A stretch of 64,000 nucleotides of DNA from NCBI GenBank assembly GCA_030834695.1, contig JAUQXK010000144.1, forward strand, positions 1 to 64,000, in the 5' to 3' direction. The stretch comes from Desulfobacterales bacterium (GTDB lineage: Bacteria; Desulfobacterota; Desulfobacteria; Desulfobacterales; SpSt-501). Below are positions 25,541-34,035 of the stretch, piece after piece. The translations under genes and the position numbers were made by a program. Numbering within the stretch: the stretch's first letter is position 1; the number at the start of each line of letters is the position of its first letter. The notes beneath the pieces were generated by a model. It was not told the DNA's origin, searched no databases, and saw nothing but the letters and a program-made list of their open reading frames with translations.

Positions 25541-26693
25541 TCCGGTCCCGTCCCATTTCATTCCATATGCGCGACAGTTCCTTGATGCCGCCGATATAGA
25601 AGCTGTTTGTCGCGTAATGCAGACGGACTGGCTGACCACTGGGCCGAGTGTTCGGAAATTCGAGGAAACCATTGCCCTTTTTGCCGGGGGCGTTCCCCAC
25701 GCGGTAGCTGTATCCAGCGGCACGGCTGGCTTGCATTCGGCCATGTTCGCCCTGGGAATCCAGCCGGGAGACGAAGTGATCGTTCCGCCAATGACCTTTG
25801 CGGCAACAGCAAACTGCGTGCTGTACCAGGGCGGTATGCCTGTCTTCGCGGATGTGGACCCCGGCACGCTTTTGATCGATCCTGAGAAGGTTGAAAATAA
25901 AATTACTTCAAAAACCCGAGCGATCATCGGCGTAGACTATGCCGGGCATCCCTGCGATTGGGATGCGTTGAGGGATATCGCCGACCGCAACCATCTGGCC
26001 CTGGTGGCGGATTCCTGTCACGCTCTGGGGGCGGAGTACAAAGGCCGCAAGACCGGAACCCTAGCCGATATGACCGTGTTCAGCTTCCACCCGGTCAAAC
26101 ATATCACGACCGGCGAGGGTGGAATGGTGCTTACGCATAGTGCCGTCTTGGACAATCGCCTGCGCCTGTTCCGCAACCATGGAATTGCCTCGGATTCGCA
26201 TCAGCGTGAGCAGCAGGGAGTTTGGCATTATGAAATGACCGACCTTGGATTCAACTACCGGATCACCGACTTTCAAAGTGCATTGGGAATCTCCCAGCTT
26301 GCCAAGCTACCGGAATTCCTCAAACGGCGAAGAGAAATCGCAGCACGGTATGATGCCGCTTTTTCCGATGTCCTGCATGTCCGCCCTCTGGATGTACAAG
26401 GTGAAATCCGACATGCCTACCATCTTTATGTGGTGCGTGTTCCGGCCGAGGCACGGACAAGCATCTTTTTGAAGCTGAGGCAAGAGGGGGTCGGCACCAA
26501 CGTTCATTACATACCCGTTCACTTGCATCCCTACTATCGCCAGCGGCTGGGCACTGGACCCGGACTGTGTCCGGTCGCCGAGGATGCCTATAAAGAAATT
26601 TTGAGCATTCCAATCTACGCCCAGATGTCCGATGCCGAGATCGATCATGTGATTTCCCGGCTTTCCGTTGCCGTCCAGGAGGCGAGAGGATGA
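25512..26693 (+). CDS. pseC: PLP-dependent aminotransferase PseC
   Basis: 393 residues. It transfers an amino group to the 4-keto sugar made by PseB, giving the 4-amino-4,6-dideoxy-altrosamine. Motifs of the DegT/DnrJ/EryC1 family are SSGTAGLHSAMFALG (about 69-83), PPMTFAATAN, DSCHALGAEYKG, and the PLP-Lys196 in SFHPVKHITTGEGG, followed by RNHGI. Its start lies inside the end of pseB (29 bases overlap), and its stop overlaps the next start by four bases, so expression is tightly coupled. Confidence 0.95.
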   Translation: MKRSLAASPDPVPSHFIPYARQFLDAADIEAVCRVMQTDWLTTGPSVRKFEETIALFAGGVPHAVAVSSGTAGLHSAMFALGIQPGDEVIVPPMTFAATANCVLYQGGMPVFADVDPGTLLIDPEKVENKITSKTRAIIGVDYAGHPCDWDALRDIADRNHLALVADSCHALGAEYKGRKTGTLADMTVFSFHPVKHITTGEGGMVLTHSAVLDNRLRLFRNHGIASDSHQREQQGVWHYEMTDLGFNYRITDFQSALGISQLAKLPEFLKRRREIAARYDAAFSDVLHVRPLDVQGEIRHAYHLYVVRVPAEARTSIFLKLRQEGVGTNVHYIPVHLHPYYRQRLGTGPGLCPVAEDAYKEILSIPIYAQMSDAEIDHVISRLSVAVQEARG

Positions 26694-27547
26694 CGCCGAA
26701 TTTTGTCGCCGAAGTATCCAGCAACCACTTCCGTAACCTTGACCGCTGCCTGCGCTTTATCGACGTTGCTGCTTCGATCGGTTGTGGCGCAGTTAAGTTC
26801 CAACTGTTCAAGGTCGAAGAGCTATTTGCTCCTGAAATCCTCGCCAAGAGCGAAAAACTTCGCCGGCGGAAGAACTGGGAACTGCCTCCGGAGTTTCTGC
26901 CTTTGCTTTCCTCCCGTTGCCGCAGCAGGGACCTTTTGTTCTCATGCACGCCGTTTTACCTGGAAGCCGTCAATGAGCTTGCTCCGTATGTCGATTTTTT
27001 CAAAATCGCTTCATATGAGCTGCTTTGGAAAGAACTTCTGCAGGCCTGCGCAGCGGCCGGAAAACCGGTAGTCCTCTCTACCGGGATGGCGACTTTAAAT
27101 GAGATCGGCAGGGCCGTTGGGACCCTGCAGACGGCGGGCTGCCGCAACCTCACCCTGCTGCATTGCGTCTCTGGATATCCGACGCCGGTCCAGGAGTGCA
27201 ATTTATCGGCCATTGAAACTCTGCGGAAGACCTTCAACTGCGCCGTAGGCTGGTCCGATCACAGCGTTTCTGCAGCAGTGATCAACCGAGCCATCCACCG
27301 CTGGGGTGCTTCGATGGTGGAGTTCCATCTTGATCTCGATGGTCACGGCGAAGAATTCGCGCCAGGGCACTGCTGGCTTCCAGAGCCGATGGCCTCCGTC
27401 ATTCAGGACGTGAAGGCGGCGATGACCTCCGACGGTTCCGGCGAAAAAGTGCCTGCACCTGCAGAGCTACCCGACCGCGACTGGCGAGCCGATCCGAGCG
27501 ATGGCCTACGTCCTTTTAAGCAAGTGAGAGTTAGCTGGAATGGCTGA
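26690..27547 (+). CDS. pseI: NeuB/PseI family nonulosonate synthase-like protein lacking the SAF domain
   Basis: 285 residues, about 60 shorter than normal NeuB/PseI. The TIM-barrel motifs are present: VKFQLFK (about 43), SCTPFYLEAVNEL, FFKIAS, STGMATLNEIGRAV (about 126-139), LLHCVSGYPTP with the metal-ligand His, VGWSDHS, and EFHLDLDG (equal to the usual KHFTLD). The C-terminal antifreeze/SAF domain, which helps close the active site of the partner subunit in the NeuB dimer, is missing. The tail instead ends GLRPFKQVRVSWNG. The expected reaction is condensation of a 6-deoxy-hexosamine with phosphoenolpyruvate. The lysine of the usual KHFTLD has become Phe, so activity may be altered. Confidence 0.8.
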   Translation: MTPNFVAEVSSNHFRNLDRCLRFIDVAASIGCGAVKFQLFKVEELFAPEILAKSEKLRRRKNWELPPEFLPLLSSRCRSRDLLFSCTPFYLEAVNELAPYVDFFKIASYELLWKELLQACAAAGKPVVLSTGMATLNEIGRAVGTLQTAGCRNLTLLHCVSGYPTPVQECNLSAIETLRKTFNCAVGWSDHSVSAAVINRAIHRWGASMVEFHLDLDGHGEEFAPGHCWLPEPMASVIQDVKAAMTSDGSGEKVPAPAELPDRDWRADPSDGLRPFKQVRVSWNG

Positions 27548-29315
27548 AACGCTGGTCGCTGCAATTGTGCAGGCCCGCATGGGCTCCTCACGGTTACCCG
27601 GCAAGGTGCTGATGCCGTTGGCTGGGAAACCGGTGCTGTGGCATGTCATCCACAGGCTGCGAAAATGCCGCCGAGTTCAGCGCATCGTTATCGCGACCTC
27701 GGACCGAACCTCTGATGACCCGCTGGCGGAATTCGCCTGCGCGCAGGGAGTCGAACTCGTGCGCGGTCCCGAAGACAACGTCCTGCAGCGATTCGCACTA
27801 GCCGCTCGGCAGATTGCCCCGGATGTTATGGTGCGTGTGACCGGCGATGCTCCTCTGATTGACCCCGTGACGTTAGATCTCTTTATTTCGAGACTCACCT
27901 CGGAGAATGCCGACTATTGCACCAGCGATCCGTCGTCGCCTCGTGTGATTCACGAGGGCTTTTGCACTTTCACGCGCACTGCATTCGAGCGGCTGTTGCA
28001 GGAAGCTCCCGACGATCCGGCCGCCCGCGAACACATCACGGCCTATTTCAAAGAGCACCCTGAGTCATACCAAATCGCCTATCAACCCAAAGATCCAAGG
28101 CATGTGTTCGAGGGGGCGCGGCTATCGGTAGATACCCCGGCCGATCTCCAATTTTTGGAAACTATCTATCAGCGCCTTAACGCCGCTCCGGGGGAAGCTG
28201 CGGTGGCAGATGTCGTCTCACTGTTGCGGAAGCAGCCCGAGCTGTTATGCATTAACGGCCACATTCACCAGAAACAGGCACGCGAAAGAACCCGTCGAAT
28301 CCTGGTCCGGTGCGACGGAGACGAACAAATCGGTCTAGGGCATGTAGTCAGGAGTATTGCGCTCGCGGATGAACTGCGGGAGCGTCACGGCTTTGGGGTG
28401 ACGTTCGCAATGGCGACCGGCAGGGTCGGCCGTGAAATGGTCGAACAATCCGGCTTTCCGATCGAGATCAAGCCCAAGCAAGCGGAAGAAACGAAATGGA
28501 TTAAAGAGATCTTCGCTCGCCAACCGACGGACGCTCTCATCTTGGACATCCGCACCGCGCTACCCCCTGAGGCGCTTCAGAAGTATCGCCAACAAGGGAT
28601 TTTGGTTGTGGCGATCGACGATACCAGCGAACGACGACGAGAGGCCGATTTGGTGTTTTTCCCGCCGATCCCGCAGCTTGAGCAAATGGATTGGACCGGT
28701 TTTTCCGGAAAGATTTTCGTCGGGTTGCAGTATGTTCTCCTGCGTCGGGACTTTGCCGGACCGGTACCCGACCCTGGCAATACCCTCCCGAAAGTCCTGG
28801 TTTCTATGGGAGCGAGCGATCCGGCGGGGCTGGTATTCAAGGTGATCGATGCGCTGGAAGCCTTACGGGAAGAATTCCAGCCAACCATAGTGGTGGGGCG
28901 GGCGTTCAATCAACGCCAGGCCCTGGCAGAACGAATGACGCGTGTCCACCGATCGTACGACATTCGCGAGAATGTCGAAGACATGGCGGCTCTCATGGCG
29001 GAAGCGGATCTGGCCGTCGCCTCCTTTGGAATGACGGTGTACGAACTGGCTGCAACCGCAGTCCCCGCAGTCGTGATTTGCTTGACTATCGATCATGCGC
29101 TTTCCGCCCGAACCCTCGCAAGGGCAGGGTCGATCGTAAACTTGGGCGTCCATGAGCACCTGCGGCCGGAGGAAATCGCGAGTGCCGTCAGAGAGTTGCT
29201 GAACAATCGTGCCCAGCGGCGGGAAATGCGCGAGCGGGCCCGGCAGCATCGGCTCGCCGAAGGCAGACGGCGAGTCGCCGAAGAAATAGCCCATTCGCTT
29301 GAGTCGCGACCATGA
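27540..29315 (+). CDS. pseG: Fusion of a SpsF/PseF-like cytidylyltransferase and PseG UDP-sugar hydrolase
   Basis: 591 residues. Residues 1 to about 240 form a nucleotidyltransferase of the SpsF/PseF type (AAIVQARMGSSRLPGKVL at 6-23, VMVRVTGDAPLIDP), which in the pathway charges the nonulosonate with CMP. Residues about 252-591 are PseG: RCDGDEQIGLGHVVRSIALADEL holds the catalytic His near 268, and GMTVYELAATAVPAVVI closes the GT-B-like fold. PseG removes UDP from the altrosamine. The two activities are usually encoded by separate genes. The gene overlaps the previous by eight bases and the following by four. Confidence 0.85.
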   Translation: MAETLVAAIVQARMGSSRLPGKVLMPLAGKPVLWHVIHRLRKCRRVQRIVIATSDRTSDDPLAEFACAQGVELVRGPEDNVLQRFALAARQIAPDVMVRVTGDAPLIDPVTLDLFISRLTSENADYCTSDPSSPRVIHEGFCTFTRTAFERLLQEAPDDPAAREHITAYFKEHPESYQIAYQPKDPRHVFEGARLSVDTPADLQFLETIYQRLNAAPGEAAVADVVSLLRKQPELLCINGHIHQKQARERTRRILVRCDGDEQIGLGHVVRSIALADELRERHGFGVTFAMATGRVGREMVEQSGFPIEIKPKQAEETKWIKEIFARQPTDALILDIRTALPPEALQKYRQQGILVVAIDDTSERRREADLVFFPPIPQLEQMDWTGFSGKIFVGLQYVLLRRDFAGPVPDPGNTLPKVLVSMGASDPAGLVFKVIDALEALREEFQPTIVVGRAFNQRQALAERMTRVHRSYDIRENVEDMAALMAEADLAVASFGMTVYELAATAVPAVVICLTIDHALSARTLARAGSIVNLGVHEHLRPEEIASAVRELLNNRAQRREMRERARQHRLAEGRRRVAEEIAHSLESRP

Positions 29316-30418
29316 ACCGGAGGCCTGGCAAACCACGGGCAGTTATCTGCCTGGCGGCGGGAAAATCCCAGTTGGTGGTGATCCGAAAGGCCAAGGAATT
29401 GGGATTGTCCGTCATTGCGGTTGACCGAAACCCGGCCGCGCCCGGGTTTCAGTTGGCCGATGAAAGGATCATCGCCAGTACCTACGAGGCGGCTCCCATA
29501 CTATCCGAACTGAGCCGGTTCATGAACGGCTATGAGATCGTCGGAGTGGTCAACCGATCCTCGGGGCCACCGGTGGTGACCGCCGCCGATTTGAGTGAAA
29601 ACCTCGGATTGCCAGGCACGGCGCCGGAAATCGCCCGCCGAGTAATCGACAAGGAGCGATTGAAAGAGGTGTTTCGTGATAGCAGCGTGCGGGTTCCGAG
29701 AGGACAATCCATTTCCGGCCTTGCGGAACTATCCGAACCGCAGGTTGAATTTCCTTGCGTGGTGCGGCCTGCTCTTTCGCTCATCGGCAAAAGCGGCGTG
29801 CGGCTGGTCGCTGAACGAGAGACCCTCCCGCAGGCGATCCAGCAGGCACGTGAGGTTTCCTTCAACGGCCGGGTCATGGTGGAGGAATTCATCTGCGGAT
29901 ATAATCTGTCCCTTTATGGGTTCGTGCAAAACGGAGAGCTTCAGCCCCTTGTCCTCATCGACGAGTTGAATGGAAGCAGCCCGGTAGGGGATGTCAAAGG
30001 CGTTGGAATGGTCGTCCCGAGCCGCTTCCGGCACAGCGAGGAGAGCCGGCGGATCGAGGCCGCTGCTCGCCACGCGGTCGCTCGGTTAGGCATCGGAACA
30101 TCCGTTTGCTATCTGTCCTTCCGCTGTCCAACGGGCGGGGAGCCCACGCTGATCGAAATGCATCTCGACATGGGAGCCGACCTATTACTGGACGAATTGC
30201 TTCCTGCGAGCACTGGTTTCGATTTTTTCACTTATTTTATCCGAGGACTTACCGGGCAACGGCTCAATCCGGCGGCGTTCAATCCGAAGCCTGTGGCCTT
30301 ACTATATGGCGACCGGACGGAAGCGAAATGCGAACGGTCATTCCACCTGCTTCCAGCAGAAACCCGCGACGAACTCGACAGGCGGATCCTCAGCGAGGAG
30401 GAGAACATCCATGCCTAG
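29312..30418 (+). CDS. ATP-grasp domain ligase-like protein 1
   Basis: 368 residues. N-terminal Rossmann-like pre-ATP-grasp region (AVICLAAGKSQLVVIRKAKELGLSVIAVDRNP), then an ATP-grasp domain (residues about 110-320) with ATP-binding Lys-like VRPALSLIGKSGVRLV and the glycine-rich loop, and the metal-binding EMHLDMGADLL. The family forms amide or phosphate bonds using ATP. The substrate is unknown, but neighbours suggest acylation of an amino sugar. Start ATGA overlaps the previous stop. It is the first of three consecutive ATP-grasp-like genes. Confidence 0.85.
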   Translation: MNRRPGKPRAVICLAAGKSQLVVIRKAKELGLSVIAVDRNPAAPGFQLADERIIASTYEAAPILSELSRFMNGYEIVGVVNRSSGPPVVTAADLSENLGLPGTAPEIARRVIDKERLKEVFRDSSVRVPRGQSISGLAELSEPQVEFPCVVRPALSLIGKSGVRLVAERETLPQAIQQAREVSFNGRVMVEEFICGYNLSLYGFVQNGELQPLVLIDELNGSSPVGDVKGVGMVVPSRFRHSEESRRIEAAARHAVARLGIGTSVCYLSFRCPTGGEPTLIEMHLDMGADLLLDELLPASTGFDFFTYFIRGLTGQRLNPAAFNPKPVALLYGDRTEAKCERSFHLLPAETRDELDRRILSEEENIHA

Positions 30419-31388
30419 CGTATTGTTCCTGGGCTGCAACCACAATCAAACCCCCTATATCGGCGCCGCACGACGAAATGGGTTTCAGGTCATCGCCACG
30501 GATTTGAACCCTAAAGCACCCGGCGCTGGCCAGGCCGATCGTTTTCATTGTGTCGGGTATGACGATGTGGATGCGCTTTTGAAAGTCGTCCGAGAGGAAG
30601 GAATGTCTGCGGCGGACCGAATTTTCACTGCAGCCGCCCACTTTGCCTGGGAGGGCGCCGCGCAGGTCGCCCGGGCGGTAGACATCCCATTCATCAGCCC
30701 TACCAGTGTCGATGTCTGCCTGGACAAAGTCAAATTTTACGGACTGCTGGGGGAGTACGACCTTCTGCCGCCGACTGAGCTCTACCAACCGGGTTCGGCT
30801 TTCGTGCTGGACAAGTCCAAGGTTTATTACCTGAAATCCGATTACGGCAAGAGCCCACACTACTGCTTCCGTGTGGCCGGTGGAAACTGGCCCGCGATCC
30901 CTGCGATCCACGATCGGTACTTCCGGAAGCATTTCATCCTTCAGGAGGAAATCCTCGGCGCGCATTACCGGGTGGATCTCTACGGGAATCAGATGGCCGT
31001 CTTTCTGAAAATCAGAGACGATGTCTGTCTTCCGATTCCATGCCTCGGCCCAGGCCATTCTCAGATTCATGCTGCTTTGGCCGATATCGTCAGACGGTTG
31101 GGCCTTGGAACGATTATAACCAAATTCGACCTTGTCGCCAGCGTCAAGAAGGCTTTTGTAATTGACATCGGCCTGGACCCGCCCTTTCGCCTGAAATCAC
31201 TCTATGCCTGGCTGGGGCTCGATTTTGCCGATGCCTACGTCCGGCATACCCTGTTAGGAGACCTAACGGCCCTTCGCCCCTGGAGCGAGCTCTGCCGGCC
31301 GCTCTTGATAGGCGGTACGCCCGCTGACGGTTTGGGGTATTTGGACGTGACCGCATTGGCGGCCGATGCAAAAGGATCTTTGAATTGA
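30411..31388 (+). CDS. ATP-grasp domain ligase-like protein 2
   Basis: 325 residues. The ATG at 30411 is preceded by a strong GAGGAGGAG ribosome site inside the end of the previous gene (eight-base overlap); the longer frame is a shadow of that gene. The N-terminus reads SVLFLGCNHNQTPYIGAARRNGFQVIATDLNP, a Rossmann-like sugar/nucleotide fold, followed by a divergent ATP-grasp region ending in KFDLVASVKKAFVIDIGLDPP. It lacks some of the usual glycine-loop residues, so ligase activity is inferred from fold and context only. Confidence 0.7.
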   Translation: MPSVLFLGCNHNQTPYIGAARRNGFQVIATDLNPKAPGAGQADRFHCVGYDDVDALLKVVREEGMSAADRIFTAAAHFAWEGAAQVARAVDIPFISPTSVDVCLDKVKFYGLLGEYDLLPPTELYQPGSAFVLDKSKVYYLKSDYGKSPHYCFRVAGGNWPAIPAIHDRYFRKHFILQEEILGAHYRVDLYGNQMAVFLKIRDDVCLPIPCLGPGHSQIHAALADIVRRLGLGTIITKFDLVASVKKAFVIDIGLDPPFRLKSLYAWLGLDFADAYVRHTLLGDLTALRPWSELCRPLLIGGTPADGLGYLDVTALAADAKGSLN

Positions 31389-32365
31389 GTGAATTTGAAA
31401 CCACCAAGGCTACAGGAATTCGCCCGCACTTGCTGGTGTTAGGGTTGAGTTCCTCCAATATCCCACTGCTCCGGGTGGTTCGGGACAACTATGAAATCAG
31501 CCTCATCGGCAGCGACCGGTCCCCGCAGGCCGCCGGGAGGGACTACGTCGATATATTCCTGAATATCTCTCACCAGGACGCCGACGGTATCGCTAGATGC
31601 CTTTATCAGCGCGGAATCCATGCCTGCGAAATCCTGCTGGGCACTACGACGGATGCCGCGTTTGAAACGCTCGTCTTTTTAGGGGAAGCCTTTTCATCCA
31701 AGGGCTTTCCGCCTTTATCGACCATCCGGAGATGCCGCGATAAGCTTCTCCTGGATCGCTGGCTGGCGCAGAACGGATTCAACTATTTGCTTTCAGGCTC
31801 GATTTCATCTGAGATCCCCGAACGATACCCAATCGTTGTAAAAGGCATCAATACCAAGAACGGTCCGGTCCACCGCCTGCAAACGGCGGAGCAATTGGCC
31901 GCCTTCAAAACGAAGAACTCCTCCGAACTGGGAAAATGGATGGCGCAGCGAGAGGTTCGTGGCATCGAATACCGGATTGACCTATTTCCGGGTGGGTCCT
32001 TCCTCATCTTGCGTCACGAGGGTGCTGAAACCTACCGAAATCTGCTTGCGAAAGATCTTTGCACGGAAAGCGCACTTGCGCTGGAATGTGCAAATGCTTT
32101 TCATCGCAAAAGCGAGCTGGAAGGCCAGATTGTCAAATACGACGTCATTGTGGAAGGCGAGGAGACATACTTGATCGATGTCGGGTTTGACCACCCCCTA
32201 CGTTTTGAAGCCATCTGCAAAGCCATCGGAGCTTCATACTGGAAAGCCTATTTATCGTTCGGCTTGGATAATCGTAATTTGTTCTCCGATATCATAGAGG
32301 GGATCCAGGATAGTTATTACATCAAAGGCAGCGCCTGCACGACGAGGGTCGGTGATTTGCCATGA
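31385..32365 (+). CDS. ATP-grasp-like protein 3
   Basis: 326 residues starting with TTG (AAAGGAT upstream; TTGA overlap with the previous stop). N-terminal Rossmann-like region (LLVLGLSSSNIPLLRVVRDNYEISLIGSDRSP) parallels those of the two preceding proteins. The middle and end hold a shortened ATP-grasp pattern (YPIVVKGINTKNGPVH, REVRGIEYRIDLFPGGSF, KYDVIVEGEETYLIDVGFDHPLRF). The tail DVGFDHP resembles DIGLDPP of protein 2, suggesting that the two are related. Substrate unknown. Confidence 0.65.
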   Translation: MSEFETTKATGIRPHLLVLGLSSSNIPLLRVVRDNYEISLIGSDRSPQAAGRDYVDIFLNISHQDADGIARCLYQRGIHACEILLGTTTDAAFETLVFLGEAFSSKGFPPLSTIRRCRDKLLLDRWLAQNGFNYLLSGSISSEIPERYPIVVKGINTKNGPVHRLQTAEQLAAFKTKNSSELGKWMAQREVRGIEYRIDLFPGGSFLILRHEGAETYRNLLAKDLCTESALALECANAFHRKSELEGQIVKYDVIVEGEETYLIDVGFDHPLRFEAICKAIGASYWKAYLSFGLDNRNLFSDIIEGIQDSYYIKGSACTTRVGDLP

Positions 32366-34035
32366 GTGTTGTGTTCCGCAGACCTACCGCCGTAGCTGTG
32401 AGCTCGGATAGCCGTCTTTACGTGGCCGATCGTGACAGCAACGGCTTGTTTTTATTCGAGCCCGACGGCAACCTCCTACGTTTTTATTCAAGCGCTGAGT
32501 TGGGGGGCTTGAAACGGCCAAGGGGGCTGTGCTTTGACAACTCAGGCCGTCTGCTGGTTTCAGACAGCGGAAACGGTCGTATCCTGATCTTCGACGACGC
32601 GCTTCGCCTCACGGCACGCATCGACCTGAGCCGACATCGACCTTTGCTGGATTCCCTCGCGCTTGCCGATCGCACGCTTTTCTGTTCGGATCTAAACCAC
32701 CATGTGATCTATGCGATCGACCTGCGCGACGGCGCGGTGAAGCACACGCTGGGCGGAGTGGGCTCCGTCACGGGCAGGCTCCGTTCTCCCCGGGGGATTT
32801 GTGTGGTCGGCGATCGCCTGATCGTAGCTGATCGCGACAATGACCGCATCTGCGCATTTGATCTGAACTCTGGAAAAGCCCAATCGTTTCTCGGCTTCGG
32901 CCGAGGTGAGGGATTCGTCCGAAAGCCAACGGATGTCAAGTTCATCGAAAACCAACTTTACGTAAATGACAGCAATAATTACCTGATTCAAGTTTATACT
33001 CTGGAGTTTGAATTCTTGTCCCAGTTCGGCGGAAAGGGGGCAGCACTAGGGAAGTTCGATTTGGCGAGCACTTTATCCGTTCATCAGACGGCGCTCTACA
33101 TCTGCGACCGGAACAATGATCGCATTCTGCGCTACCGTCCGGAGCATGCGGCTATTGAAGCGCTCGTGGCACCGGGCTTCATCCCCGGAGTGTTGCGCAG
33201 ACCTTGCGGTGCGGCCGTCGATCAGCACGACCGAATCTATGTGGCGGATCGGGACAACGACTGCCTTCAAGTCTTCACCCCCGATGGTCGCATTCTGGAT
33301 ACGATCAGGGAAGTGAGCCGTCCGGCAGCTGTCGCCCTGACGACAGACACTCCTCCGATGCATTGGGTCGTCGAGCGCGGACGGCATCAGCTATCCCTCC
33401 TGAGGCCATCGGGTGAACGGATACAAACCATTCGTTCAGCGGCAAGAGGGGTGTGCCTCACCCATCCGCACGATATCGCCATGGATTCTCTCGGCCGACT
33501 TATTATCGCCGATTCCGGTAACCGGGCCCTCCAGCAGTTCAGTCGTGTCGGAGAACATTTGGCAACGATCGATATGGCGAAAGTGTCGAGCAACCCGTCG
33601 ATCCAAATCCGCAGCGTCTGCACGGCGCCTGACGGGAGCATATACACTGCGGATTTCGACCGGGGTGTCGTTTACTGTCTATATCCGAACGGGGCCTCAA
33701 GGTGGCTTTTGGACCTGAAGAATCGTTTCCCTGAGATAAACGTGCTTAGAGGCGTAACCGTTCATGAAAATCGGATCATTGCCTGCGTCCGCGGACCTCA
33801 CTTCATCTACATTATTTCATTCGACGGGCAGCTGATCAAAAAATTCGGTACGCGGGGTAATGGGGTAGATCAATTTCGCAATCCCGCAAAGGTTATCCGC
33901 ATGCATTGCGGAAACCATTTGGTCGTCGACAAAGAAAATGATCGACTCGTTGTATATGACGATGCCTGGACGTATCGAGGCCATTTAGGGAATCGATTAC
34001 AATCCTCGTTGGCTGCAGAATCAGGAGGCAAGTGA
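32362..34035 (+). CDS. NHL-repeat beta-propeller protein
   Basis: 557 residues, no signal peptide or membrane helix, so probably cytosolic. Many NHL repeats are visible as blades with the pattern G(I/V)xx...DxxG..(Y/L)VADxxNxR(I/V)xxF, for example RLYVADRDSNGLFLF, GRLLVSDSGNGRILIF, RLIVADRDNDRICAF, ITYVADRDNDCLQVF-like and GRLIIADSGNRALQQF, together enough for two or more propellers. Propellers of this type usually bind proteins or small ligands. Its position between ligase-like genes and a methyltransferase suggests a scaffold role in glycan assembly, or a hydrolase/lyase-type role (inference). Confidence 0.85.
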   Translation: MSVVFRRPTAVAVSSDSRLYVADRDSNGLFLFEPDGNLLRFYSSAELGGLKRPRGLCFDNSGRLLVSDSGNGRILIFDDALRLTARIDLSRHRPLLDSLALADRTLFCSDLNHHVIYAIDLRDGAVKHTLGGVGSVTGRLRSPRGICVVGDRLIVADRDNDRICAFDLNSGKAQSFLGFGRGEGFVRKPTDVKFIENQLYVNDSNNYLIQVYTLEFEFLSQFGGKGAALGKFDLASTLSVHQTALYICDRNNDRILRYRPEHAAIEALVAPGFIPGVLRRPCGAAVDQHDRIYVADRDNDCLQVFTPDGRILDTIREVSRPAAVALTTDTPPMHWVVERGRHQLSLLRPSGERIQTIRSAARGVCLTHPHDIAMDSLGRLIIADSGNRALQQFSRVGEHLATIDMAKVSSNPSIQIRSVCTAPDGSIYTADFDRGVVYCLYPNGASRWLLDLKNRFPEINVLRGVTVHENRIIACVRGPHFIYIISFDGQLIKKFGTRGNGVDQFRNPAKVIRMHCGNHLVVDKENDRLVVYDDAWTYRGHLGNRLQSSLAAESGGK

